From CAZZCU01 sp964652825 (GTDB lineage Bacteria; Bdellovibrionota_B; Oligoflexia; Oligoflexales; CAZZCU01), in assembly GCA_964652825.1 (NCBI GenBank), contig CAZZCU010000005.1:1-64000 (forward strand): 64,000 nucleotides of DNA, read 5' to 3'. Position numbers and translations under genes: made by a program. How positions within the stretch are numbered: the stretch's first letter is position 1; each line of letters starts with the position of its first letter. Below, piece by piece: positions 1 through 8,597 of the stretch. The notes beneath the pieces are model-generated. The model did not search any database and had not been told where the DNA came from. It saw only the letters and a list, made by a program, of their open reading frames with translations.

Positions 1-2
1 CA

Positions 3-1130
3 TTCTCGGACGGCAAATTATCCAGCGGCAAGAATCATCCTCTGATTGATTTCCTCTTTGAACAATGGGTGCGCTTTGGTGCGCCAGCCGAGATTCTCTA
101 CGATGCCAAACCGCACATCGGTACTGATTACTTAATGCAAATCTCGCGCAACATGCGTCTTTATCTGGCCGAGGCTGGAGCCACCTTTCTCTTTGAACAG
201 CGCATGGATGATTGGCTGCCGGGCGATGCCAAAGCCAGACACTATGTGCGGCTCGGCAGCGGCGAAACGTTGCCTACCGATCACCTGGTACTAGCAATCG
301 GTCACTCCGCGCGCGACACTTACCGCATGCTGCATCGACGCGGTCTATTCATGGCACCAAAACCGTTCGCCATGGGTGCGCGTTTTGAACATCCGCAGGA
401 AGTCATCGATCAAATCCAATTCGGAAGCTGCAACATCCTACCGCCGGCTGAATACAAATTGGTCACGCATGCGCCGCAGGATCGCGGCATCTGGACGTTC
501 TGCATGTGTCCTGGCGGCCATCTGCTGCCGACCAGCGCGCAGGCGGAGCATCTGGCCATTAACGGCATGAGTTACCACGCACGGCAAAGCGGTTTTGCCA
601 ATGCCGCCGTTGTCGTGAACGTACGACGCGAAGATTTCTTTAAAGGCGATGTTTTCGACGGCATGCACTTGCAGGAAAGGATCGAAAAGCTGGCATATAC
701 CGAAGGTGGTGGCGGTTACTTGTCACCGGCACAGCGTCTTCAGGATTTTGTCGCCGGCCGTACCAGCAGCGGCGAACTGCGCTCCACCTACAAACCAGGA
801 GTCACTTCCGCCCGTCTCGATCGCATCTTACCGGATTTTATTGTTGATAGCCTGAAATTCGCCCTCGATGAATATAATAAAAGAATGCGCGGCTACATGA
901 GTACCGATGCTCTGGTTGTCGGCGTGGAAACCAAAACCTCATCTCCCATCGTCATGATGCGTGACAAAAATCTACAGTCCGTCAGCCACCCCGGGTTCTT
1001 CCCGACCGGCGAGGGCGCTGGTTTTGCCGGTGGTATCGTCAGTGCCGCTCTCGACGGGGTTCGCGTGGGTCAGGCCGTGCTCAGTTCCGCCGTTTCCGAA
1101 AAAGTCTCGCCAATCTTAGCTTGTCATTAG
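3..1130 (+). CDS. FAD-dependent oxidoreductase (COG2509-like), 5' end outside the window
   Basis: The open frame runs in from the left edge (first full codon at base 3) with no start in view, so the protein is N-terminally truncated and the FAD-binding Rossmann motif lies outside. Visible signatures are FSDGKL, KPHIGTD and AIGHSARDTY, which I associate with the uncharacterised FAD-dependent dehydrogenases of COG2509. The C-terminal FPTGEGAGFAGGI fits the FAD-contacting end of this fold. The natural substrate is unknown to me. A GTG at 69 could be mistaken for a start, but the conserved residues upstream of it argue for read-through from outside. About 60 bases separate it from the next gene. 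Confidence 0.8.
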   Translation, partial: FSDGKLSSGKNHPLIDFLFEQWVRFGAPAEILYDAKPHIGTDYLMQISRNMRLYLAEAGATFLFEQRMDDWLPGDAKARHYVRLGSGETLPTDHLVLAIGHSARDTYRMLHRRGLFMAPKPFAMGARFEHPQEVIDQIQFGSCNILPPAEYKLVTHAPQDRGIWTFCMCPGGHLLPTSAQAEHLAINGMSYHARQSGFANAAVVVNVRREDFFKGDVFDGMHLQERIEKLAYTEGGGGYLSPAQRLQDFVAGRTSSGELRSTYKPGVTSARLDRILPDFIVDSLKFALDEYNKRMRGYMSTDALVVGVETKTSSPIVMMRDKNLQSVSHPGFFPTGEGAGFAGGIVSAALDGVRVGQAVLSSAVSEKVSPILACH

Positions 1131-1192
1131 TCACTATCGCTTTTACAGTCCTCAACACACCCGCGCGATAATGCTTTTGAGGACAACCATGC

Positions 1193-1888
1193 ATGCCTGA
1201 GTTTGTTTCCGAGCTAATCAGTTTTCTGAGTCACTTTATCGATGTCATCCTCCATCTTGATCTCTATTTGAATCAATGGGTCGGTGCGATCGGCCCATGG
1301 ATGTACGTTTTATTGTTCGTCATTATTTTTTGCGAGACCGGCCTAGTGGTCACGCCGTTTCTTCCTGGTGATTCCCTGCTTTTCGCCGTGGGTGCCTTGG
1401 CGGCTACTCCCGACTCGACGTTAAGCCTCCCGTTGCTGGCGGTGGTCATGATTACCGCCGGAATTCTTGGCGATGCCGTCAACTACTCCATCGGACGCTA
1501 CTTTGGTCCGCGCATTTTCCACAGCAGCAATTCCCGCTGGCTCAACAAACAGCATTTACTGCGCACACAGCATTTTTACGAGAAGCATGGGGGTAAAACC
1601 ATCATCCTTGCGCGCTTCATGCCAATCGTCAGAACCTTCGCGCCGTTTGTCGCGGGTATCGGCTCAATGTCTTATCCTCGCTTTGCCACCTATAACATCG
1701 TTGGTGCGATCGTGTGGGTTTTGCTATTTCTGGTTGCCGGATTTTTCTTTGGCAATATTCCAGCCGTAAAAGATAATTTTCATATCGTGATTTTTGCGAT
1801 CATTATTATTTCATTCGCGCCAGTTGCTGTCGAGTTTTGGCGCGCGAAGTTCAGCCATCGTCCGGATACAATGGAAGGTCGCGGTTAA
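1193..1888 (+). CDS. DedA-family (VTT domain) inner-membrane protein
   Basis: This 231-residue multi-spanning protein carries the DedA signatures: an acidic residue followed by VTPFLPGDSLLFAVGAL (about 50-70) and RFMPIVRTFAPFVAGIGSM (about 140-160), separated by YSIGRYFG. DedA/VTT proteins are inner-membrane proteins linked to lipid scrambling (undecaprenyl phosphate or phospholipid recycling) and membrane-potential homeostasis. GAGG lies just ahead of the start codon. The nucleoside transporter gene begins 14 bases after the stop, so the two are probably co-transcribed. The exact lipid handled cannot be read from sequence. Confidence 0.9.
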   Translation: MPEFVSELISFLSHFIDVILHLDLYLNQWVGAIGPWMYVLLFVIIFCETGLVVTPFLPGDSLLFAVGALAATPDSTLSLPLLAVVMITAGILGDAVNYSIGRYFGPRIFHSSNSRWLNKQHLLRTQHFYEKHGGKTIILARFMPIVRTFAPFVAGIGSMSYPRFATYNIVGAIVWVLLFLVAGFFFGNIPAVKDNFHIVIFAIIIISFAPVAVEFWRAKFSHRPDTMEGRG

Positions 1889-1902
1889 CGCAGGTGATAA
1901 AC

Positions 1903-3117
1903 GTGGAGCAATTAATCAGCTTGTTTGGCCTGTTAGTGATGATGTTTCTGGCATGGTTGATGAGCAGCAATCGCCGGATTATCGCCTGGCGCATTATTGT
2001 CGTCGGTCTGTTACTACAGTTTATCTTTGCGTTTTTGATTCTAAAAACCACGCCCGGCCAATGGTTATTCGCTTCCTTGAGCACGGTCTTTACGGTGTTA
2101 TTGGATAATGTCGATGCCGGTGCCGCTTTTGTCTTTGGCGCCAACTTTCGCGATCACTTTTTTGCTTTCAAAGTTCTACCGACGATTATTTTCTTTTCCG
2201 CCCTGATGTCGGTTCTTTATCACCTGGGTGTGATGCAGAAAATTGTCGCGGTGATGGCGTACACAATGCGTAAGGCCCTCAAAACGTCCGGCGCCGAGAC
2301 CCTGGCTGCCGCCGTGAATATTTTTGTCGGTCAGACCGAAGCACCGTTGCTAATCAAACCATACGTGGCAAAGATGACTAATTCGGAGTTGATGGCGGTT
2401 ATGGTCGGCGGCTTCGCCAACATCGCGGGCGGCGTGCTCGCGGCATACGTTGGTATGGGCATCGACGCCGGTCACCTAATAACTGCATCCGTTATCTCCG
2501 CACCCGCGTCCCTGCTCATTGCCAAACTTATGCAACCCGAGACCGAAACACCACTCACTCTGGGTGATGTGCAAATCGAAGTGGAAATCAAAACCGTTAA
2601 TATCGTCGACGCTCTCGCCGCGGGTGCCACCGATGGTTTGATGCTGGCACTGAATGTCGCGGCGATGCTCATCGCTTTCTTGGCGATGGTGGCGCTCGGC
2701 GATTATATCTTTGCCGGCATCGGCGGCATGTTTGGCATGCAATGGTCACTTACCGGCGCGTTGGGATATGCGTTTGCACCGCTCGCCTGGGTTATGGGCA
2801 TACCCGCTGCTGATATTTTACCGGTCGGTCAACTTCTCGGCTTAAAAATGGTCGCCAACGAATTCGTGGCTTACGAGAAACTCGCGTCCTGGTTACAACC
2901 GGGTTCCGAAGTCGTTCTTAGCGCACGGGCGCAGGTGATTGCTACCTATGCATTGTGCGGCTTTGCCAATATCGGCTCGGTTGGCATCCAAATCGGCGGT
3001 ATCAGCCCGCTGGCTCCGGACCGTCGTGGCACCATCTGCAAACTTGCTTTTCGCGCCATGCTCGGGGGAACTTTGGCCACTTTCATGACCGCCTGCGTCG
3101 CCGGCCTATTTCTATAG
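1903..3117 (+). CDS. Concentrative nucleoside transporter (CNT/NupC family)
   Basis: A 404-residue hydrophobic protein with the CNT hallmark GQTEAPLLIKPY, then GGFANIAGGVLAAYVGMGI and a C-terminal NEFVAYEKLA/CGFANIGSVGIQIGG region. Family members import nucleosides with H+ or Na+ through an inner-membrane trimer. I chose GTG 1903 because AGGTGAT (1892-1898) sits just upstream. A longer frame can be opened at a TTG at 1837, but it would overlap dedA and add a polar stretch that is not conserved. Length fits bacterial NupC proteins (about 400). Confidence 0.9.
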   Translation: MEQLISLFGLLVMMFLAWLMSSNRRIIAWRIIVVGLLLQFIFAFLILKTTPGQWLFASLSTVFTVLLDNVDAGAAFVFGANFRDHFFAFKVLPTIIFFSALMSVLYHLGVMQKIVAVMAYTMRKALKTSGAETLAAAVNIFVGQTEAPLLIKPYVAKMTNSELMAVMVGGFANIAGGVLAAYVGMGIDAGHLITASVISAPASLLIAKLMQPETETPLTLGDVQIEVEIKTVNIVDALAAGATDGLMLALNVAAMLIAFLAMVALGDYIFAGIGGMFGMQWSLTGALGYAFAPLAWVMGIPAADILPVGQLLGLKMVANEFVAYEKLASWLQPGSEVVLSARAQVIATYALCGFANIGSVGIQIGGISPLAPDRRGTICKLAFRAMLGGTLATFMTACVAGLFL

Positions 3118-3252
3118 CTCTGGCCTCCTCCTGTCTTCAGTCTAGACACCCGACCCCTATAGCTTAAAAAAGCTAAATAATTTCAGTCGCCTTGCTCCTG
3201 GCTTGGCCTTTGCATCTTGACCCTTGAAGCTTAATTTAAGTGGGAGTGAGAT

Positions 3253-3882
3253 ATGAAATTACTAACCAGCCTGATGATCATTATCGCCATGTTGACCGTT
3301 GCCTGTGCCTCCGACCAGGCCGAAGCTCCCAAGAAAGTCCAGCAACAGGGTGGCAACGAGCCCGGCACCACTGGCGTTAAATGCGTCTCCAGCTCCACAC
3401 AAATTACGACCTCCTTAATGGGCACGATCAGCCGCCCGTACGATGGCAATAAAATCAGTGTCTTTAATGAAACCGAAACCGCGCGTCAGACGTTCTGCGA
3501 TATCTTGTTATCCAGCGCGCGCCCGGTCGTTATTTTCCAATTCGCCGGCACCCTATGTTTAAGCTGCCAAGAAGAAGCTAAATATTATGAGCAGACCCTG
3601 CGCGCTAATGGTCGCAACAGCAAAATCGCACATGTCATTATCTTCAGCGATTATCGTGATGAGCGTCTGCCAGCAAACGTCAACACCTTCAAATATAATT
3701 TCTCGCCAAGTGCGCTCTTCAAAATGGACGATGAGCAGAGATTGTGGGCCGCGATGTCACCCAACAAAACTTTTGGTACGACTCTGGTGCTTGACAGAAA
3801 CGGTAATCAATTTTTCGTCGACCGCCCGGGCGCGGAACATGAAGTTATGCAGAATGCCGATCGTCTGGCAAACGGCTTCTAA
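3253..3882 (+). CDS. Thioredoxin-fold lipoprotein with CLSC motif
   Basis: Residues 1-18 form a lipoprotein signal ending in the lipobox LTVAC, so the mature protein is membrane-anchored. The fold is redoxin-like: a hydrophobic strand VVIFQFAGT leads into CLSC (CxxC), and TTLVLDRNGNQFF is the strand-turn-strand after the usual cis-proline position. It probably acts in periplasmic thiol-disulfide chemistry or peroxide reduction; partner unknown. It is the first gene of a same-strand group with a second thioredoxin (3911), a DUF4266-like mini-lipoprotein and a beta-barrel. The CxxC sequence differs from the WCxxC of classic thioredoxins. Confidence 0.75.
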   Translation: MKLLTSLMIIIAMLTVACASDQAEAPKKVQQQGGNEPGTTGVKCVSSSTQITTSLMGTISRPYDGNKISVFNETETARQTFCDILLSSARPVVIFQFAGTLCLSCQEEAKYYEQTLRANGRNSKIAHVIIFSDYRDERLPANVNTFKYNFSPSALFKMDDEQRLWAAMSPNKTFGTTLVLDRNGNQFFVDRPGAEHEVMQNADRLANGF

Positions 3883-3910
3883 GACCACGCAAGCAAAATA
3901 GAGGTACGTC

Positions 3911-4447
3911 GTGAAAAAATTAGCGTCAACCTTCGCAACAATTGTCATAAATACAGCTTTCACATTACCGGTGTATGCCGGCGCAGCAGCGGCAACCCCA
4001 ACGGCGGCACAAGAACAACCGACTCAGACCTTACCACTGTTCGCGCTTAAGCGCGCCGCCACCGAACAGTCGATCGATACTAATATCGACCGACCCATTA
4101 TCGTGCAATTTTGGGCGACCTGGTGCAAAAACTGCGGTGAGACCATGGCGTTTCTCGACAAACGTAACAATGCTGACTTCAATACCAAGTTTTATACGGT
4201 CGCCGTCGACGACGAAGCCAGTGCCATCAAAGCATATCTGAACGCGAAAATCCCGGCAGCCCAAAGCCAACGTATGCTAACCAATACGTTTATCGATGCG
4301 GACGCTTCTTTTGCCAAACAAAACCAGGTTAGCGCATTGCCGCACGTTGTAGTTATGGATACCAGCGGCAAAATTTTGTTGCGCCACATCGGTCATCCAG
4401 ATGAAGCAACTTTGGCAAAAATGCGCGCTTTAATCGTCAAATCGTAA
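3911..4447 (+). CDS. Periplasmic TlpA-like thioredoxin
   Basis: A 178-residue protein with an N-terminal signal peptide (cleavage probably after VYAGA, about residue 24) and the strand-plus-active-site FWATWCKNCGETM at about 74-86. SALPHVVVMDTSGKIL supplies the cis-Pro loop. TlpA/ResA-like proteins reduce specific disulfides in the periplasm, for example during cytochrome or copper-centre assembly. It starts 28 bases after the preceding lipoprotein and is followed by the DUF4266-like gene. A TlpA-type thioredoxin next to DUF4266 and an outer-membrane barrel is a recurring arrangement as I recall it, usually with ApbE, which is absent here. Confidence 0.8.
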   Translation: MKKLASTFATIVINTAFTLPVYAGAAAATPTAAQEQPTQTLPLFALKRAATEQSIDTNIDRPIIVQFWATWCKNCGETMAFLDKRNNADFNTKFYTVAVDDEASAIKAYLNAKIPAAQSQRMLTNTFIDADASFAKQNQVSALPHVVVMDTSGKILLRHIGHPDEATLAKMRALIVKS

Positions 4448-4468
4448 AGCGATAGAGGTACAGGCAAA

Positions 4469-4708
4469 ATGAAAAGATTCATTTCCGTTTTTTTTGCACT
4501 GCTTGCAATCGCGATCGCAACCACTGGTTGTATTCACCCCGAAGTCAGTCTGCGCAAAGGTCGTCTATTGGATCCAATGATGGATCCGGCCAAGACACAA
4601 TCATTGGCGTCCGGCATGACTACATCGGAGCCATACACTGGCGTGGAAAAGGGTGCTTCGGCATTGGGAGGGGCTCTTGGCGCGTCGTGTCCTAGCTGCG
4701 GCGGTTAA
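4469..4708 (+). CDS. Small lipoprotein with C-terminal Cys motif (DUF4266-like)
   Basis: A 79-residue lipoprotein: signal with lipobox IATTGC, a short middle with MDPAKTQSL, and a Gly-rich tail ending ASCPSCGG. Size, the DP-containing centre and the terminal Gly/Cys cluster match DUF4266 as I remember it (family members end in a GCGCN-like tail). The two tail cysteines could bind metal or be the substrate of the neighbouring thioredoxins; this is inference. The 3' end overlaps the start of the downstream barrel gene by 32 bases, and the ribosome-binding site of that gene lies in the codons for the Gly-rich tail. Confidence 0.6.
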   Translation: MKRFISVFFALLAIAIATTGCIHPEVSLRKGRLLDPMMDPAKTQSLASGMTTSEPYTGVEKGASALGGALGASCPSCGG

Positions 4709-5714
4709 TATCGCCATACTCGCATCATCGCCAGCACCGGCTTTTGCCAATCAGGTCGAAAGCGCGGTTGCCGGCTATAGCGACAACGACCGCACCAACA
4801 CGATTGTTTCCGGTGCGGCCAGCGCCGCCAAATTAAATCTATTCGGCGGCACCGATGACCACAAAACCGAACTCTCTCTCGGTTATACGCATCGCTTTAT
4901 CAAATTCAAAGAGACCGTCAATAACGCCTATCTCATCAAAGAACAACTCAAAGGCAAAGACGAGATAGAGCAATATACATTTAGCGGCGGCATCGACCAA
5001 CAGTTGACCACAACGTTAAGTGTCGGCGCTCTGGCTGGCATTACCGAAAGTCCACTCGGTACTACCAAGTGGCTGGGTTTGCGAGCAGGCGAATGGTGGC
5101 GCTCCGAAACGTTTCAGACAACTTTTGAAGCAAGACGCACCGAAGTCGAACAAGTCCCCGGTCAGGTTTATGATGACGATCGCCGCATCGTTCTTTTGCC
5201 CGAGCATCTGGCGGGAAATAATTTCAATCTTGGTTTCATGCATTTTACGACTCCGGAGCTGATCTGGCGCGGTAGTTACTCACGTACTTTACGTTCGGAT
5301 CGCCCACCCGCCGACGGCATTACCTCCGAACTACGCTACTTCCTGACGCCATTACAGGCGGCGGTACACGGTACTATCGGCCATTATGAAAATGTCGGCG
5401 AAGTCAGTCGCAATACGTCCTTCGGCAGCATCGTCGCCAACTCTGTCAGCGGTGAGTGGCACCAGCGGCTCATGGATCGCTTTATTTTGATGGGCGGCTA
5501 TCGCTGGTACAAGGAAACCGAGAACACCCGCACCGTCAGCATCGATCGTAAAACCCTGGGCAGCGATTGGCTCTACGGCAGTTTGCGTTGGCGGTTTAGC
5601 GACGGTCCATGGCTGGGGGATTCGCACGAATGGACAATCTTCGGCGGACAGTATCGCAATAGCGAGCCCCGCAACGGCAGTCTCGTGGGAACGAGCCTGA
5701 AAATCGACCTGTAA
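4677..5714 (+). CDS. Outer-membrane beta-barrel protein, possibly DUF3570-like
   Basis: The 345-residue product has a signal peptide ending PAPAFA and then alternating amphipathic strands with many aromatic residues, as in a beta-barrel. The SDNDR motif just after the signal, plus the DUF4266 and TlpA neighbours, suggest a DUF3570-type protein, but the match is from memory and weak. I place the start at TTG 4677 because GGGAGGGG (4666-4673) lies 3-10 bases upstream and this gives the cleanest signal peptide. A GTG at 4653 is the alternative. The start lies inside the previous gene, implying translational coupling. Confidence 0.65.
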   Translation: MARRVLAAAVNIAILASSPAPAFANQVESAVAGYSDNDRTNTIVSGAASAAKLNLFGGTDDHKTELSLGYTHRFIKFKETVNNAYLIKEQLKGKDEIEQYTFSGGIDQQLTTTLSVGALAGITESPLGTTKWLGLRAGEWWRSETFQTTFEARRTEVEQVPGQVYDDDRRIVLLPEHLAGNNFNLGFMHFTTPELIWRGSYSRTLRSDRPPADGITSELRYFLTPLQAAVHGTIGHYENVGEVSRNTSFGSIVANSVSGEWHQRLMDRFILMGGYRWYKETENTRTVSIDRKTLGSDWLYGSLRWRFSDGPWLGDSHEWTIFGGQYRNSEPRNGSLVGTSLKIDL

Positions 5715-5747
5715 TACCCTGAAACTATAAATTGTTTTACAAAGTTC

Positions 5748-5774
5748 TAAAGTTTTTCTCAAAAATGCCGATAA
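5748..5774 (+). promoter_or_regulatory. Sigma-28 (FliA) promoter, exact consensus
   Basis: TAAAGTTT at 5748-5755, an 11-base spacer, then GCCGATAA at 5767-5774. This is a perfect match to the enterobacterial flagellar sigma-28 consensus in both boxes and spacing. It points to the lipoprotein pair starting at 5863 (5' leader about 80 bases). Confidence 0.85.
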
Positions 5775-5862
5775 GGCCCTTATAGCGGTAGGCTTAATGT
5801 AGTTCACGCTGGTTGAGATACTCACTGACAGAATCGGATTTGATGCCGAGGGAGCAGCTAAG

Positions 5863-6546
5863 ATGAAGAAGGTGTTCGTAATTATTACAGGACTTAGTAT
5901 GGTTGTGGCCTGCAACAATGCCGGGTTTACGGGACGCACACCGGAGCGCATGCAAGCCTCTACCCCGACGCCCCAACCTGCGCAACCAACACCACAGCCG
6001 CAGCAAACGCCGGTGACAACTACAACCGCAACTCCTAGCGGACCTGGATTCCTGGATGTTATCGGCGGTTGGATCAACGGCTTACCGAATATCGATATCA
6101 ACAAACCCAAACCTAACGAGATTGAATTTGGTAGCTGGTCAAAAGTATTCCACATCGGTGACGGTGAGATGACCAATTCCTCCTGCAAACTCGGCGTTGT
6201 CTTCTACCCTACGCGCGGCTCTGATTACTATTTTGAGTTTGAAGTGCTGGAAGACGTATCAACCGTTACCGTCAACCTCGGTCGCGTTTGCGGTATCGAC
6301 TATGCGGACACGAATCACGCCGCTATCACGCAAGGTACCAATTACCTGCAGAAACAATTGATACCTTTGAACGCCTCCAAATTAACTTTGCCGACCATGA
6401 CTCTGAATCGCGGACTCTATACGGTGCTGGTGCAATCAGCTCCTAATCCGAACAAGAATAATGATCGCGACGATTATTTGGTTGGTCGCGTGAAGATTAC
6501 CAGTAACAAGCCGTTGAAAGCAGGTCGCGTTGGAGCTCGGGATTAA
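5863..6546 (+). CDS. Proline/threonine-rich lipoprotein of unknown function
   Basis: A lipoprotein signal ends at lipobox MVVAC (Cys18). Residues about 30-60 are a Pro/Thr/Gln-rich linker typical of a surface tether. The following 170-residue domain has two cysteines (in NSSCKLGVVF and GRVCGID) and looks beta-rich (FEFEVLEDVSTVTVNLG). No known family is recognised. Its stop codon overlaps the next possible start, and the downstream gene is another lipoprotein, so the two form an operon behind the sigma-28-type promoter at 5748. Co-expression with flagella is inferred from that promoter. Confidence 0.7.
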   Translation: MKKVFVIITGLSMVVACNNAGFTGRTPERMQASTPTPQPAQPTPQPQQTPVTTTTATPSGPGFLDVIGGWINGLPNIDINKPKPNEIEFGSWSKVFHIGDGEMTNSSCKLGVVFYPTRGSDYYFEFEVLEDVSTVTVNLGRVCGIDYADTNHAAITQGTNYLQKQLIPLNASKLTLPTMTLNRGLYTVLVQSAPNPNKNNDRDDYLVGRVKITSNKPLKAGRVGARD

Positions 6547-6569
6547 TGAAAGCAGTGGTGGAAAAACAA

Positions 6570-7598
6570 ATGAAGATGAAAAACAACATTTTAATATTGA
6601 TATGCAGTCTGGCAATGGTTGCTTGTGGACTTAGTCCTAAAACACTGGAAGTCGGCAGCGGTAATGGTGCTGCCGCCTTAACCTCGGTCGATATCGGTCT
6701 GCCGGATCGCACGCAAATCGGTGTTCCTAATGCAATGACTTTGCTAACCGGCTTTCATTTGGTGATCACGGATAAATCCTGCCAACGAAAAATCGTTAGC
6801 AGCGACATTTTGGATTACACCAACACAGCTAGTGTTAATTTCAAACTCAGACAAGGCTGCGATTATGAGTTAACGCTCGCTCTCGGCCAAAAGGGTGCGG
6901 CTGGCGCCACGCAACTAGCGAGCAGCTTTTACGTAAACAACACTCCTGAACAAATTCCTGCTAGCAGAATCGCCGGCCAACTACGTCTGAATTTAACGTT
7001 ATACTTGCAAATAACTCCGGCAGGTACTGCCGCTGGTCTACCGGCTGGTTCAAACTCAGTCATGGATATTGCCAGCAACCAACTGCAATCATTTATACCA
7101 ACGCAACCAGGCGCCAATTTCAACACCATGCCGCCAACCAACCCAGTCGGTAACCAGAGCACGGCATTGGCCGCCAAATTTAATTCGTTGATGGTGACGT
7201 CTAGCGCCTCAGGCGAACAGACGACGAGTTTCGCACCGTATTTTAAAGGCACTTACTTGTTTGCCGAATTTTCCGCTCTGAATTGCGGACCCTGTATCAG
7301 TTTCGCAAAACAGATCGAAGGCGACGCCACCGTAAAGCAAATTTTGAACAGTGGTAACTGCAGCCTGGCGACATTCGTGTCTCCACGTGATTTATCCGGC
7401 TGGATTTCAAAAATCGGTGGTAACGCCGCAGCTCATTCGTTTGGCTACCAAGGCGGCGCTTCGGGTGCAGGTACGGCATTTGGCATCAGTGTAACCAGCA
7501 CACCGACAACCGCAATCGTCGATCGCCAGGGTCAAGTCATCAAGCAAGGCCACCAGGAACTACTTAAAGATTTCAAAAGCATGTGTGGTGCGGGCTGA
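6570..7598 (+). CDS. Lipoprotein with C-terminal thioredoxin-like domain
   Basis: I chose the ATG at 6570 because it gives a compact lipoprotein signal (MKMKNNILILICS... lipobox MVACG); the ATG at 6546 overlaps the preceding stop and adds a polar extension. The first 110 residues (to VNNTPEQIP) resemble a beta-sandwich. A low-complexity linker follows, then a thioredoxin-like domain from about residue 225: LFAEFSALNCGPCISFAK with CxxC = CGPC, and a cis-Pro region TSTPTTAIVDRQGQ. It probably acts in envelope thiol redox chemistry. Its 3' end overlaps the convergent Rsm22-like gene by 26 bases. Confidence 0.75.
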   Translation: MKMKNNILILICSLAMVACGLSPKTLEVGSGNGAAALTSVDIGLPDRTQIGVPNAMTLLTGFHLVITDKSCQRKIVSSDILDYTNTASVNFKLRQGCDYELTLALGQKGAAGATQLASSFYVNNTPEQIPASRIAGQLRLNLTLYLQITPAGTAAGLPAGSNSVMDIASNQLQSFIPTQPGANFNTMPPTNPVGNQSTALAAKFNSLMVTSSASGEQTTSFAPYFKGTYLFAEFSALNCGPCISFAKQIEGDATVKQILNSGNCSLATFVSPRDLSGWISKIGGNAAAHSFGYQGGASGAGTAFGISVTSTPTTAIVDRQGQVIKQGHQELLKDFKSMCGAG

Positions 7599-8565
7599 TT
7601 AATTTCGCAAAGGGATGATCCTTATCCAATTCTTTATAGAGTTGTGGGTCAGCCCTTTTTTGCATTTGTTGCTCCGTAACACCAGTCTCATCACAAACCA
7701 AAGCTTTGACATAACCTTTATAGACTCGTGCACGCCCAATAATACGCTGCTGCGCTGCATCTGAGACAAAATCCTCAGGCAATGCATCGCGGCGTGCAAG
7801 CACGAGATAACTGACAGGCAGACTGCGCAAATCAATGCCCAGGCGTTTGGCAAACTCGGCCCAACCAGCATCGCGAAAAACCAGATTCGGTGGTTTGGCG
7901 AAGTGATGACACCAATCACCGGCCCGTTGCAACGCCGCCATGCCGCAACCTTGCGCGTGCGTACACGGCGCCAATGGAACATGTGTCGTCAATACTTGCT
8001 CGCGAATGACGCACAGCGCTTTGGCGGCAGCCGGCGTACCCGGCTCCACCAATACCGCCAACGGCGAGCGGCGGACAAGATCGGTCAGAAGATCCACACC
8101 GCGTACTCCCATCTCGTTGACGACGTGACTGATTAAACAAATATCCCAATCACGCTCCAAAACACGCTTATCCCAGAGCTCGATCTGTGCGACTGAATGC
8201 TCTGCCTGTATCCGCTCACGCGTGAACTGCATGGCTAACAACGAACGATCGGTTAAACCAATGTGGCATTTGCTGTCCGAATCGACAAAGTGACGAAGCC
8301 ATTCCCGACTGGCACTGCCGGTACCACAGGCAAAATCCAAAATACGCGGGCGAAAAAATAACCTCAGCGTCGGATAACGTTGCCGCAACTCCTCGCATAC
8401 CGCTCGCCACTTCCAGGCAATGCGTTGGCCGAAGGTCTGGTCGTAATGCCGCAGGTAATTGAGATCCTGCCAGTAATCGGCGACCCCCTCAGATCCCGGA
8501 TTCAGGTAATTGGCGCGCAGCTCTTCGAGAACCCGCCAGTCTAAATTGCGCCAATCTATTTGCAT
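7573..8565 (-). CDS. Rsm22/METTL17-family methyltransferase-like protein
   Basis: A 330-residue class I SAM methyltransferase fold: motif I LDFACGTGSAS (76-86) and SHVVNEM (146-152). Diagnostic of the Rsm22 family are LVEPGTP (172-178) and the Cys-rich segment APCTHAQGCGM through DWCHHF, giving Cys201, Cys207 and Cys219. In mitochondrial Rsm22/METTL17 equivalent cysteines bind a [4Fe-4S] cluster and the protein assists small-subunit ribosome assembly. A ribosomal role here is inferred from family. It is divergent from another methyltransferase gene, with only 32 bases between the starts. Confidence 0.8.
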   Translation of the reverse strand: MQIDWRNLDWRVLEELRANYLNPGSEGVADYWQDLNYLRHYDQTFGQRIAWKWRAVCEELRQRYPTLRLFFRPRILDFACGTGSASREWLRHFVDSDSKCHIGLTDRSLLAMQFTRERIQAEHSVAQIELWDKRVLERDWDICLISHVVNEMGVRGVDLLTDLVRRSPLAVLVEPGTPAAAKALCVIREQVLTTHVPLAPCTHAQGCGMAALQRAGDWCHHFAKPPNLVFRDAGWAEFAKRLGIDLRSLPVSYLVLARRDALPEDFVSDAAQQRIIGRARVYKGYVKALVCDETGVTEQQMQKRADPQLYKELDKDHPFAKLISPHHTCF

Positions 8566-8597
8566 TGATCTTCCTATTTATAATAAACAAGAACGCA

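Noticed and set aside
1837..1902. Longer start for the nucleoside transporter inside dedA
   Set aside because: It would use a TTG, overlap dedA and add a polar, unconserved stretch, while GTG 1903 has a good ribosome-binding site.
3160..3175. TAGCTT-AAAA-AAGCTA hairpin after the nucleoside transporter
   Set aside because: A six-base AT-rich stem without a T-tract is too weak to call a terminator.
5352..6188. 278-residue minus-strand frame across the barrel and lipoprotein genes
   Set aside because: It spans two real genes and the promoter on the opposite strand, and shows no domain.
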